DNA of 64,000 nucleotides. It comes from Actinomadura hallensis (GTDB taxonomy: Bacteria > Actinomycetota > Actinomycetes > Streptosporangiales > Streptosporangiaceae). The stretch is from the NCBI RefSeq assembly GCF_006716765.1, contig NZ_VFPO01000001.1, positions 1,674,001 through 1,738,000 on the forward strand. Direction: 5' to 3'. Every line of letters begins with the position of its first letter. Positions within the stretch are counted from its first letter, which is position 1. The translations under genes and the position numbers were made by a program. This document shows positions 16,408 to 24,632 of the stretch, one piece after another. The notes beneath the pieces are model-generated. The model saw only the letters and a list, made by a program, of their open reading frames with translations, was not told the origin of the DNA and searched no databases.

Positions 16408-18063
16408 TCAGAAGGGTCCGGTGAGCTCGCCCAGCTTGTCGGTCAGCTCCAGGTTGTGGGAGTAGTCGGCGGGGACGGCGATCACCGACACCGCGTCCTC
16501 CTCCAGGGCCCTGCGGAGCGTGGGCAGCAGCTCGTCCGCGGACTCGACGCGGTGGCCGCGCGCCCCGAAGCTCTCCGCGTACTTGACGAAGTCGGGGTTG
16601 CCGAACCGGGTGTGCGAGCTCTCGCCGAGATCGAGGTCCATCTTCCACTCGATCAGTCCGTAGGCGGAGTCGTCCCAGATCAGCACCGTGATCGGGATGT
16701 TCTCGCGGACGGCGGTCTCCAGCTCCTGCGAGTTCATCAGGAACGCGCCGTCGCCGGTCGCCGCGAGGACCCTGCGGTCCGGGCGGGCGAGCTTGGCGGC
16801 GACGGCGCCCGGGACGGCGAACCCCATGGACGACAGGCCGTTGGAGACCAGCAGCGTGTTCGGCTCGTAGGTCGGGTACATGCGGGCCATCCACATCTTC
16901 ACCGCGCCGGTGTCGGCGAGGACGATGTCGTCGCGGCCCATGGCGGCCCTGATGTCGGCGACGATCCGGCGGGGCGCGAGCGGGTACCCGTCGTCGGTGG
17001 CGCCCTCGGACAGCTCGTCCCGCAGCATCCGGCTGATCTTCCGGCCGGTGCCGTTGACGTGGAAGCGTCGGTCCACGCGGTCGGCCAGGGCGTGCAGGGA
17101 GCGGGAGACGTCGCCCTGGACGCCGACCTCGACCGGGTAGTGCTCGTCGACCTCCGCGGGGAACTGGTGGATGTGGATGATCTTCTTGTCGGCGTCCGGG
17201 TTGACCTTGGCGGGGTCGAACTCCTGGGGCTCGTAGCCGACGGCGATGAGGACGTCGGCCTCGTCGAAGCCGAAGTTGACGTAGTCGTGGCGCATGAACC
17301 CGACCGCGCCCAGGGCGTTGCGGTGGTCGTCGGGGAAGACGCCCTTGCCGTTGAACGTCGTCGCGACGGGCAGGCCGAGCCGTTCGGAGAAGGAGATCAG
17401 CGCGGCGCTCGCGCCCGCCCGGGTGGCGCCGTGCCCGGCCAGCACGACCGGGCGCCGGGCTTCGGCGAGGACACGGGCGGCGCGGTCGATCTGCGCGGGC
17501 GACGGCTCCTGGGGGCGCACGACGTTGACCGGCAGCGGCGCCAGCGACGCCGGCACCTTCGCGGTCTCGACGTCCTCGGGGATCGCCAGGTAGACGGCGC
17601 CGGGGCGCTCGGTCTGCGCGGTCTTGAACGCCTTGCGCACCATCTCCGGCAGCGCCTCGGCGGTCGGGGCCAGCTCGGACCACTTGGTGATCGGGCGGAA
17701 CAGCGAGACCAGGTCGACGATCTGGTGCGACTCCTTGTAGATGCGGTCGAGGCCGACCTGCGCGGAGATCGCGACGACGGGCGTGCTGTTGGTGGTGGCG
17801 TCCGCCACGCCGAGCTGCAGGTTGATCGCGCCGGGTCCGAGCGTCGCCGAGGCGACCCCCGCCCTGCCGGTGAGACGCCCGTAGATCTCCGCCATGAACG
17901 CGGCGGCCTGCTCGTGCCTGACGAGGACGTAGCGGATCGGTGAGTCGTTGAGCGCGTGGACGAAATGGATGTTCTCTTCGCCGGGGATGCCGAAGACGTA
18001 CTCGACGCCTTCCGCCTCCAGGGACCGGACGAGAAGCCGGGCGGCGTCCTGCTGCGCGGACAT
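16408..18063 (-). CDS. acetolactate synthase-like thiamine diphosphate enzyme
   Basis: 551 residues with the three domains of the pyruvate-decarboxylase/acetohydroxyacid synthase family. The cofactor-activating Glu is in VRHEQAAAFMAEIYGR near 50. The central domain is Rossmann-like (VVLAGHGATRAG). The C-terminal TPP motif begins GDGAFLMNSQELETAV and ends with IWDDSAYG. It is closer to catabolic AlsS-like enzymes (pyruvate to acetolactate) than to IlvB, and no small regulatory subunit gene follows. The ATG at 18063 follows TTGAGGA. A weak nested inverted repeat (CTGA..AGC..GCT..TCAG, 18082-18106) lies in the leader. The oxidoreductase gene 120 bases upstream may be in the same operon. Confidence 0.85.
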   Translation of the reverse strand: MSAQQDAARLLVRSLEAEGVEYVFGIPGEENIHFVHALNDSPIRYVLVRHEQAAAFMAEIYGRLTGRAGVASATLGPGAINLQLGVADATTNSTPVVAISAQVGLDRIYKESHQIVDLVSLFRPITKWSELAPTAEALPEMVRKAFKTAQTERPGAVYLAIPEDVETAKVPASLAPLPVNVVRPQEPSPAQIDRAARVLAEARRPVVLAGHGATRAGASAALISFSERLGLPVATTFNGKGVFPDDHRNALGAVGFMRHDYVNFGFDEADVLIAVGYEPQEFDPAKVNPDADKKIIHIHQFPAEVDEHYPVEVGVQGDVSRSLHALADRVDRRFHVNGTGRKISRMLRDELSEGATDDGYPLAPRRIVADIRAAMGRDDIVLADTGAVKMWMARMYPTYEPNTLLVSNGLSSMGFAVPGAVAAKLARPDRRVLAATGDGAFLMNSQELETAVRENIPITVLIWDDSAYGLIEWKMDLDLGESSHTRFGNPDFVKYAESFGARGHRVESADELLPTLRRALEEDAVSVIAVPADYSHNLELTDKLGELTGPF

Positions 18064-18183
18064 GATGTCCTCAACTCCAGACTGAGAAGCGCTGGGTGCT
18101 GTTCAGTGCAGCATCGGACGGCCCGGCTCCATTCCACGGCGCGCTGTGGGCCCTGTCTCGCCGGGGGGACCGGGAGAAAGGCG

Positions 18184-19203
18184 TCAGGAGTCGACCAGCT
18201 CCTTGATCGCGCGGAGGGTGGGCTCGTCCCGCACGCCGGCGATGAGCAGGCTGGTGACGGGGCTGTCGCGCCAGAGCTGGAGCCGCTCCTTGATCCGTCC
18301 GATGGGGCCGAGGAGGGAGATCGAGTCGGCCAGGTCGTCCGGCACGGCCTTGACCGCCTCGTCGCGGCGGCCGTCCAGGAAGAGCTCCTGGACCCGCGCC
18401 GCCTGCTCGGCGTAGCCGAGCCGGCCGATCAGGTCGAGGTGGAAGTTGCGTTCGCGGGCGCCCATCCCGCCGATGTAGAAGGCGAGCGGGATCTTGGCGA
18501 ACTGCAGCGCGGACTCCAGGTCGTCGGTGACGATCGTGGTGACGGTCGCGGCGATCTCGAAGTCGTCCGGGCGGCCCGCCAGGGACTCGCCGAACACCGT
18601 GTCGATCTGCTGCGGGTCGACGAACAGCGGCAGCCAGCCCTGTGCGATCTCGGTGGACATCGCGACGTTCTTCGGGCCCTCGGCGCCCAGGTAGACGGGG
18701 ATGTCGGGACGGATCGGGTGGACGATCGACTTCAGCGGCTTGCCGAGCCCCGCGCCGCCCGGGTACGGCAGGGGGTAGTGCGGGCCCTCGCTGGTCACCG
18801 GCGCCTCGCGGCGCCACACCTGGCGGACGATGTCGAGGTACTCGCGGGTGCGGGCCAGCGGCCTGGGGAACGGCTGCCCGTACCAGCCCTCGACGACCTG
18901 CGGGCCGGACGCGCCGAGCCCGAGGATCAGGCGGCCGCCCGACAGCGCGTCGAGCGTCAGCGCGTGCATCGCGGTCGCCACCGGGGTCCGCGCCGAGATC
19001 TGGACGACGGCGGTGCCGAGCTTGATCCGGGACGTGCGGGCGGCGTACCAGGTCAGCGGGGTGAAGGCGTCCGAGCCGTAGGCCTCGGCGGTGAAGACCG
19101 AGTCGTAGCCGCACCGTTCGGCGGCCAGCACCGTCTCGGTCTGGTCGTCGACGTCGCGCTGCCAGTAGCCGACGTTGATGCCGAGCTTGAGTTCCGCGGT
19201 CAC
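18184..19203 (-). CDS. LLM-class F420-dependent oxidoreductase
   Basis: 339-residue luciferase-like monooxygenase-fold protein. Typical motifs are LGINVGYW at the N-terminus, the cofactor-region LTLDALSGGRLILGLGASG, and VEGWYGQPF. Actinomycete members usually use coenzyme F420, and the TIGR03559-like end (LLIAGVRDEPTLRAIKELVDS) fits. The exact substrate is unknown. The GTG at 19203 is chosen because GGAGAGG lies seven bases before it; the GTG at 19209 would be too close. It is transcribed toward the acetolactate-synthase-like gene. Confidence 0.88.
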   Translation of the reverse strand: MTAELKLGINVGYWQRDVDDQTETVLAAERCGYDSVFTAEAYGSDAFTPLTWYAARTSRIKLGTAVVQISARTPVATAMHALTLDALSGGRLILGLGASGPQVVEGWYGQPFPRPLARTREYLDIVRQVWRREAPVTSEGPHYPLPYPGGAGLGKPLKSIVHPIRPDIPVYLGAEGPKNVAMSTEIAQGWLPLFVDPQQIDTVFGESLAGRPDDFEIAATVTTIVTDDLESALQFAKIPLAFYIGGMGARERNFHLDLIGRLGYAEQAARVQELFLDGRRDEAVKAVPDDLADSISLLGPIGRIKERLQLWRDSPVTSLLIAGVRDEPTLRAIKELVDS

Positions 19204-19265
19204 GTTCACACCTCTCCGGTCGTCCGACGCACCGCGATAGTAGAACAGGTTCTAGTTGACGGGAA

Positions 19266-19305
19266 GGGCCGGGGGCCGCGGCGCGCCCGCCGCGGCCCCC
19301 GGCCC
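19266..19305 (-). terminator. strong hairpin terminator after the DUF397 gene
   Basis: Perfect 17-base arms, GGGCCGGGGGCCGCGGC at 19266-19282 and its complement at 19289-19305, with a 6-base loop. It lies just beyond the DUF397 stop on the minus strand. No T-run follows, as is usual for actinomycete terminators. Confidence 0.8.
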
Positions 19306-19313
19306 GTTCGTCG

Positions 19314-19514
19314 CTAGACCTCCTTGATCGCGCCCAGCAGGCCCCTCCAGGCGGACGGCGTCAGCACAAGCACCGGTCCGGCGGGGTCCTTGGAGTCGCG
19401 CACCGCGCAAAGGTCGCTGGACAGTGGCGCCACCTCGACGCACTGGTCGCCGCTCCCGCTGTGGGAGGACGTGCGCCAGGGGGCACCGGTGAGTTCGCGC
19501 TGCAGGTTGGTCAC
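19314..19514 (-). CDS. DUF397 domain protein
   Basis: 66 residues: WRTSSHSGSGDQCVEVAPL, then AVRDSKDPAGPVLVLTPSAWRGLL, the full DUF397 pattern. These small proteins accompany WhiJ-like XRE regulators in actinomycetes and probably bind or modulate them. The GTG at 19514 follows AAGGAG and overlaps the stop of the XRE gene (GTGA), so the two are translated together. Confidence 0.93.
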   Translation of the reverse strand: MTNLQRELTGAPWRTSSHSGSGDQCVEVAPLSSDLCAVRDSKDPAGPVLVLTPSAWRGLLGAIKEV

Positions 19515-20356
19515 GGGCTGCTCCTTGCTGCCTCGGCGATGAGGTGCGCGGATTCCTCGGGGGACAGTGCGGCCGCCTCGATGCGTTCGAAGCGATCCCT
19601 ATGTTTTGCTATTGCCTCGGCGCTCTCAAGGTAAACGTCGCCCATGGTGCCCTCGACGTAGGCGATATCGGGGTCTGCGGGGTCTGGAAACGACAATATG
19701 GTGAATCGTCCGTCAAGGCCCGCATGCTCCTGTGCCGTGTACGGAAGTACCTGAATTGACACGGTTGGGCGGGTTGTCGCGGCGGTGACGAGCGCCTCCA
19801 GCTGCTCCCGCATCACCTTCTCGCCGCCGATCGGGCGGTGCAGGACCGCCTCGTCGAACACCACCTGCAGGCGGGGGGCGTCCGGACGGTCCAGCAGCGA
19901 CTGGCGGATCTTGCGGGCGGAGATGCGGCGCTCGATGTCCTCCTGGGCGGGCAGCAGCCGGCCCGCCGTGATCACGGCGCGGGAGTAGTCCTCGGTCTGG
20001 AGCAGGCCGTGGACGAGTTGCGGGTCCCAGGTGCGGATGTGGGACGCCTCGTCCTCCAGGGCGACGTAGCTTCCGGCGAAGACGTCCTGGTAGGCCGTCC
20101 ACCAGCCGCGCTGGCCCGCCTGGCGGGCGAGGGTGATGAGAGCGTCGCGGTCCGGGCTCGGCACGCCGTAGAGGTCGAGGATGTCGGCGATGTCGCCGGG
20201 CTTCGGGCGGGTCTGGCTGGTTTCGAGGCGGGAGACGGTGGCTCGCGACCAGTCGAGCCGGTCCGCCACCTCCTGCAGGGTCAGGCCCTGCTCCTCGCGG
20301 AGCTTGCGGAGCTCCCGTGCCAGACGACGGCCGCGGACGGTGGGGCGGTAGGTCAT
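19511..20356 (-). CDS. XRE-family regulator with DUF5753 domain (WhiJ-like)
   Basis: 281 residues. The N-terminal helix-turn-helix (LRKLREEQGLTLQEVADRLDWSRATVSRLE, given here only as residues about 15-45) is followed by the DUF5753 ligand/partner domain (WDPQLVHGLLQTEDYSRAV, VLHRPIGG). Such regulators form clusters with DUF397 proteins and anti-sigma-like ATPases and influence development and antibiotic production in Streptomyces. DNA for residues about 200-255 (19590-19760) is notably richer in A/T than the rest, with rarer codons. A perfect inverted repeat lies just upstream of the start (20359-20377). Confidence 0.92.
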   Translation of the reverse strand: MTYRPTVRGRRLARELRKLREEQGLTLQEVADRLDWSRATVSRLETSQTRPKPGDIADILDLYGVPSPDRDALITLARQAGQRGWWTAYQDVFAGSYVALEDEASHIRTWDPQLVHGLLQTEDYSRAVITAGRLLPAQEDIERRISARKIRQSLLDRPDAPRLQVVFDEAVLHRPIGGEKVMREQLEALVTAATTRPTVSIQVLPYTAQEHAGLDGRFTILSFPDPADPDIAYVEGTMGDVYLESAEAIAKHRDRFERIEAAALSPEESAHLIAEAARSSP

Positions 20357-20358
20357 GG

Positions 20359-20377
20359 GAGTGGAGTCTTACCACTC
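20359..20377. promoter_or_regulatory. inverted repeat at the XRE gene start, likely operator
   Basis: GAGTGG and CCACTC are separated by seven bases, two bases upstream of the XRE start codon. The position suggests autoregulation. Confidence 0.5.
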
Positions 20378-20449
20378 TCGGCGCGCATCACAACGCGATT
20401 GACGAACCCGGCAGAAAGGGTGAAGCAATTCTGTGAAGGGGCTTGCGGC

Positions 20450-20464
20450 CGTGAGAATCTCACG
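20450..20464. promoter_or_regulatory. palindrome between XRE and ATPase genes, likely operator
   Basis: CGTGAGAATCTCACG is a perfect palindrome around one central A. It is in the middle of the 192-base divergent gap, where a WhiJ-like regulator could control both directions. Confidence 0.6.
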
Positions 20465-20548
20465 ACACGCTGTGTTGCGTGACCGGCCGCGGACTGTGAG
20501 TGACGATGGCCGGACGCGCGCCCGGGCACGTAGACCGCGGGAGGACCC

Positions 20549-21292
20549 GTGAAGAGCACGCCGGCAGGCCTCGACACGCAGGCCGAACCCATCACGCACG
20601 CCGAACCCTCGACGCACGGCGGCGCCGCGCGGCCCGCCGACCGGACCGCGCGGGCCGGGCTCGCGCAGCAGGAATGCAGGCCCCAGACCATGGCCGACGC
20701 GGCGGCCGCCCCCACCGGGGACGCCCGCGCCCCGGCGGGCTCCATGCCCGGCTGGGTCTGGGCCCTCCCCGGAGGACCCGGCTGCGCCGGGCACGCCCGC
20801 TCCGTCCTGCGCGACGCGCTCGCCGCGCTGGGCGTCCCGCGCGACGCGATCGCCGACGCGCAGCTCATGGTCAGCGAGCTGGCGACGAACGCGCACCAGC
20901 ACGCCGGCGAGCACGGCCCCCACGAGCTGTGGCTCTACGTGACGCACCCGGCGGACGAGGCGCGCGGCGGCGCGTCCGGCGGCGCGTCCGGCGACGGTCC
21001 CGCCCGCGGCGGGGACGGCGGGTCCGCCGAGGTGCGGTGCGCCGTCTTCGACGCGCTCGCCGACGCGGCGCTGCCCGGCTACTCGTGGACGTCCGGCGAC
21101 TGCGGACGCGGGCTCGGCATCGTCCGCGAGCTGTCGGCGGGCCGGTGGGGGATGCGGCGGACGCTGTCGCGGCTCGGCCAGCCCGTCCGCGGCAAGGCCG
21201 TCTGGTTCGCCGTCCCCGGCGCCTCCGCCGCCCTCGCCCGGTCCGCCGCCCCGTCCGGCGCAGTCCGCGGCGTGCCCTCCGGGGCGGCCTAG
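20549..21292 (+). CDS. anti-sigma-factor-like ATP-binding protein
   Basis: 247 residues. After a disordered Ala/Thr-rich leader of about 70 residues comes a HATPase_c_2 domain: DAQLMVSELATNAHQHA (N box), then a G box in CGRGLGIVRELS. This GHKL domain is related to SpoIIAB/RsbW anti-sigma kinases. The family regularly sits next to XRE-DUF5753 and DUF397 genes, and a regulatory role is inferred from that context. The GTG at 20549 follows GGGAGGA. The stop overlaps the convergent TetR gene by four bases. Confidence 0.85.
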   Translation: MKSTPAGLDTQAEPITHAEPSTHGGAARPADRTARAGLAQQECRPQTMADAAAAPTGDARAPAGSMPGWVWALPGGPGCAGHARSVLRDALAALGVPRDAIADAQLMVSELATNAHQHAGEHGPHELWLYVTHPADEARGGASGGASGDGPARGGDGGSAEVRCAVFDALADAALPGYSWTSGDCGRGLGIVRELSAGRWGMRRTLSRLGQPVRGKAVWFAVPGASAALARSAAPSGAVRGVPSGAA

Positions 21293-21900
21293 TCCAGGGC
21301 GGGGTCGGCGGTTCCCTCCAGCTCGGGGGCGATCTCGCTGACCATGGTGAGGAGCGTGCGGGCGAGCAGCGTGTGCACCTGCTCGCGGTCGAGGGTCTTC
21401 TCCTGGAGCCACTGCCGGGTCGCCGCGTCCGCCAGCCCGGAGTAGGTGCGCAGCACGGCGCGCAGCGTCTCGGTCGGCTCCACCCGCAGGACCGTGAGCA
21501 TGTGCTCGACCGCCTCGTCCCGGAACCGGTTGACGATCCGCAGCAGCTCCGGATCCTGCCCGAACCCCTCGGCGTCCAGCGCCGCGAACCACGTCGTCGC
21601 GTTCCGCTCCGCCGTGTCGAGGAACAGGTTCACGCACAGCTCGACCGCCTCGGGCAGGGTCAGCCGCTCGTCCACCGGCGGCACCTGCAGCGCCGCCGAC
21701 GCCGCCAGCTTCTGCACCACCTTCAGGAAGAGCTCCCGCTTCGTCCCGAAGTAGTAGTGGATCAGGCCCCGCTGGACTCCGGTCTCGCGCGCGATCGCGG
21801 CGGTGGACACCTCGGAGTAGGGGAGCTCGGTGAACATCCGCCGCGCGACGTCCAGGATCTGGGCGCGCCGCTCGTCCGGGGACAGCCGCTGGTAGCTCAC
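21289..21900 (-). CDS. TetR-family regulator, divergent from the cobalamin operon
   Basis: 203 residues with a TetR DNA-binding domain at about 10-55 (RAQILDVARRMF, ETGVQRGLIHYYFGTKREL). The ligand domain is helical and unassigned. The GTG at 21900 is only 24 bases from the cobB start in the other direction, and that gap holds a dyad over the cobB -10 box, so this protein probably controls cobB and itself. Confidence 0.9.
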   Translation of the reverse strand: MSYQRLSPDERRAQILDVARRMFTELPYSEVSTAAIARETGVQRGLIHYYFGTKRELFLKVVQKLAASAALQVPPVDERLTLPEAVELCVNLFLDTAERNATTWFAALDAEGFGQDPELLRIVNRFRDEAVEHMLTVLRVEPTETLRAVLRTYSGLADAATRQWLQEKTLDREQVHTLLARTLLTMVSEIAPELEGTADPALD

Positions 21901-21904
21901 CGTG

Positions 21905-21918
21905 ACAGCCTATGCTGT
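21905..21918. promoter_or_regulatory. dyad ACAGC-CTAT-GCTGT over the cobB -10 box, likely TetR operator
   Basis: Perfect 5-base arms with a 4-base spacer fill the 24-base gap between the divergent TetR and cobB starts. The right half overlaps TATGCT (21911-21916), a good -10 box for cobB. With that box only 8 bases from the GTG start, the cobB mRNA would be leaderless. Confidence 0.6.
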
Positions 21919-21924
21919 GCAGAC

Positions 21925-23313
21925 GTGCTGACAGTCCCTCGCCTGGTGGTGGCCGCGCCCTCCACCGGAAGCGGCAAGACGACGGTCGCGACGGGGCTGA
22001 TGGCCGCGTTGGCGAGCCGCGGCCTGCGCGTTTCCCCGCACAAGGTCGGTCCGGACTACATCGACCCCGGCTACCACGCGCTCGCGACAGGACGCCCCGG
22101 GCGGAACCTGGACCCGTGGCTGACGTCCGAGGATCTGGTCGTCCCGTTGTTCTTGCACGGGGCCGCCGGGGCGGACATCGCCGTCGTCGAAGGCGTCATG
22201 GGGCTGTACGACGGCGCTGCCGGGCTGGGGTCGTCCGACTCGGCGGGCGGCGGCGACTACGCGTCCACCGCGCACGTCGCGACGCTCTTGGACGCGCCGG
22301 TCGTGCTGGTGGTGGACGCGTCGGCGGCGGCCGGGCGGTCGGTCGCGGCGCTCGTCCACGGTTTCCGGTCGTTCGGGACGGTCAGGGTCGGCGGCGTCAT
22401 CCTCAACCGGCTCGGCTCGGACGGGCACGAGCGGATGTGCCGCGAAGCCGTCGAGGAGCTCGGCCTGCCGGTGCTGGGCGCGCTGCACGAGCACGCGGAG
22501 GCGGAGGCTCCGTCCCGCCACCTCGGCCTCATCCCGGCGGCCGAGCGGCGGGCGGAGGCCGTGGAGGGCGTCCGCCGTCTGGGCGACCTCGTCGCCGCGT
22601 CCTGCGACCTGGACGCGGTGCTCGCCCTCGCCCGCGCGGCGCCCCCGCTGAACGCCGGGCCGTGGGACCCGGCCGAGGCGTTGGGGGAGACCGCGGCCGC
22701 GGAAGCGGGGGAACGCCCGCGGATCGCGGTCGCCGGGGGACCGGTGTTCACGTTCGGCTACGCGGAGAACGAGGAGCTTCTCACCGCCGCGGGCGCCGAG
22801 GTCGTCCGCTTCGATCCGCTGCGCGACGAGGACCTCCCCGAAGGGACGAAGGGCGTCGTCATAGGCGGAGGCTTCCCCGAGATGCACGCGGCGGAGCTCG
22901 CGGCCAACGAGCCCTTGCGCGCAGCGATGGCGGCGTTCGGCAGAGCGTCCCGCCCGGTGTACGCCGAATGCGCCGGGCTCCTCTATCTCGCGGAAGAGCT
23001 GGACGGGGAGCCGATGTGCGGCGTCCTGGACGGTGTCGGGGCGTCCATGTCGTCGCGGCTGACGCTGGGTTACCGCGCCGCGGTGGCGGTGGCCGACTCC
23101 GTCGTCACGCGCGCGGGCGAACGCGTCCGCGGCCACGAGTTCCACTTCACGATCACCGAACCCGCCCACGGGGAGACCGCGGCGTGGCAGTGGGCCGCAT
23201 CCGGCCCCGTCGGGTTCGTGCAGGGCGGCTGTGTAGCGTCCTACCTTCATCTGCACTGGGCCGGATCGCCCTGGATCGCGAGCAGATTCGTCGACGCCTG
23301 CCGGGGCTCCTGA
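21925..23313 (+). CDS. cobB: cobyrinate a,c-diamide synthase
   Basis: 462-residue ATP-dependent amidotransferase that amidates carboxylates a and c of the corrin ring with glutamine. The N-terminal part has the P-loop STGSGKTTVATGL and the DAGPDYID-like KVGPDYIDPGYH. The C-terminal class I glutaminase domain has VIGGGFPEMHA, the nucleophile in YAECAGLLYL and the His in GHEFHFT. First gene of the cobalamin set. The GTG at 21925 has no ribosome site and lies 8 bases after a -10 box, which suggests a leaderless transcript. Confidence 0.95.
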   Translation: MLTVPRLVVAAPSTGSGKTTVATGLMAALASRGLRVSPHKVGPDYIDPGYHALATGRPGRNLDPWLTSEDLVVPLFLHGAAGADIAVVEGVMGLYDGAAGLGSSDSAGGGDYASTAHVATLLDAPVVLVVDASAAAGRSVAALVHGFRSFGTVRVGGVILNRLGSDGHERMCREAVEELGLPVLGALHEHAEAEAPSRHLGLIPAAERRAEAVEGVRRLGDLVAASCDLDAVLALARAAPPLNAGPWDPAEALGETAAAEAGERPRIAVAGGPVFTFGYAENEELLTAAGAEVVRFDPLRDEDLPEGTKGVVIGGGFPEMHAAELAANEPLRAAMAAFGRASRPVYAECAGLLYLAEELDGEPMCGVLDGVGASMSSRLTLGYRAAVAVADSVVTRAGERVRGHEFHFTITEPAHGETAAWQWAASGPVGFVQGGCVASYLHLHWAGSPWIASRFVDACRGS

Positions 23314-23352
23314 CGAGACGCTTGACGAGAGGCTTGAAGAGGGGGAGCGCGA

Positions 23353-24000
23353 GTGAACGCCTTCGACGGGAACATCCGACTCGAGGGGGAACGGCTCGTG
23401 CTGCGCCCGTTCGGCCTCGACGACGCCGCCGCGCTGATCGAGGTGATCCGCGCCGGGGAGGACTTCCTGCCGCCCAACTTCCCGCAGGTGCTGGAGGCCG
23501 AGCCCATCGCCTGGTTCCTGCGCGAGGGCGTCCACAAGGTGCAGCGCTTCGGCCTCGGCGTCCACCTGGCCGCGACGGACCGCGAGACCGGCGAGCTGGT
23601 CGGCACCATCGGGCTGTTCCGGGTGAACTGGGAGCACCTGACGTGCGAGGTCGGCTACGGGATGCGGCCGAGAGCGCGCGGGCGCGGCCACGCCACCGAG
23701 GCGCTCTCGCTGGTGTCCGGCTGGGCGCTGCGCGACTGCGGGCTGTTCCGCATCGAGCTGCGCGCCATGGTCACCAACCACGCCTCCCTCCGCGTCGCCG
23801 AGAAGGCGGGCTACGTGCGGGAGGGCGTCGCGCGGGGCGCGGAGCGCGACGCGGACGGCGTCAGCCGGGACATGGTCGTCTTCAGCCGGCTCGCGACCGA
23901 TCCGGATCCCGGATCGCCGCCGCCCGGCGCGCCGCACCGCCGCTCCGGCGACGCCTCCGGAAGGCTTCTCGTCCAGGACGAGAAGGGACGGCCCCAGTGA
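23353..24000 (+). CDS. GNAT N-acetyltransferase (RimJ/RimL type)
   Basis: 215 residues. Typical GNAT elements are LRPFGLDDAAAL, the acetyl-CoA loop MRPRARGRGHATEAL and the C-terminal NHASLRVAEKAGYVREG. RimJ/RimL members acetylate N-terminal amines of ribosomal proteins or small molecules. The substrate here is unknown, and its place in a cobalamin operon is odd. The GTG at 23353 follows GGGGGAG, and the stop overlaps the next start (GTGA). Confidence 0.88.
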   Translation: MNAFDGNIRLEGERLVLRPFGLDDAAALIEVIRAGEDFLPPNFPQVLEAEPIAWFLREGVHKVQRFGLGVHLAATDRETGELVGTIGLFRVNWEHLTCEVGYGMRPRARGRGHATEALSLVSGWALRDCGLFRIELRAMVTNHASLRVAEKAGYVREGVARGAERDADGVSRDMVVFSRLATDPDPGSPPPGAPHRRSGDASGRLLVQDEKGRPQ

Positions 24001-24575
24001 CCGCTGATGACAGGACGACCGCCGATGACGTGACGGCCGCGGACGACGTGCCGGCCGCGGACGACGTGCCGGCCGCGGGCGACGCGACGGCGGCGGAGGC
24101 GCCCGCCGCACGCAGGACGCTCGTGATGTACGGGGACGGCGTGCGCGACACGGCCCGCCGGATGCTGCCGGGACTGCCCGAGGCGTGCTTCGTCCCCGCC
24201 GGCGCCGAGCGGCTCCGCGCGGCGGCCAGGGACGGGGTCGCGCAGGTCGTCCTGGTCGCCGGGATGGACGAGCAGGTCGCCGTCCTGGACGACGCCGCGG
24301 CCCTGGAGTCGATCACCGTGGACATGGACGGGGGAGCGGTGCTCGCGGCCGAGGTGGCCGCCGCCCCGACGCCCCGGCACGCCTACGGGCTGTGGGAGAC
24401 CGCGGGCAAGCTCGGGCCGTGCGGCCGGGAGCTGTGCCGCCGCACCGCCGGGGAGCTGGAGCGGCTCGCCGCGGAGGCGGCGGGCCCGGACGCCGGCCCG
24501 GTCGCCGCCCAGGTGGTGCTGGTCGACGCGGCGGGGGAGCGCATGGTCGGCATGTACGGCCGGATGGCCCGCTAG
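23997..24575 (+). CDS. unknown protein of the cobalamin operon
   Basis: 192 residues. The first 40 are acidic and repetitive (TADD, AADD, PAADD units). The rest is a compact domain with LVMYGDGVRDTARRMLPGLP, VLVAGMDEQVAVLDDAAALE and a GPCGRELCRRTAGELE segment carrying two cysteines. I do not recognise the family. It is coupled to the acetyltransferase by a GTGA overlap and lies upstream of cobL, so a role in corrinoid chemistry, cobalt handling or regulation is possible but unproven. Confidence 0.75.
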   Translation: MTADDRTTADDVTAADDVPAADDVPAAGDATAAEAPAARRTLVMYGDGVRDTARRMLPGLPEACFVPAGAERLRAAARDGVAQVVLVAGMDEQVAVLDDAAALESITVDMDGGAVLAAEVAAAPTPRHAYGLWETAGKLGPCGRELCRRTAGELERLAAEAAGPDAGPVAAQVVLVDAAGERMVGMYGRMAR

Positions 24576-24632
24576 GGGCGAGGGAACCGGTGGGCGAACG
24601 ATCCGGCGGGTGAACTACTGGGTGGGTGAACG

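Noticed and set aside
18082..18106. Attenuator before the acetolactate-synthase-like gene
   Set aside because: The nested inverted repeat is weak (4 and 3 base arms), and no leader peptide with branched-chain codons was found.
21901..21924. Cobalamin riboswitch before cobB
   Set aside because: Only 24 bases separate cobB from the TetR gene; no B12-box-like sequence or room for the aptamer.
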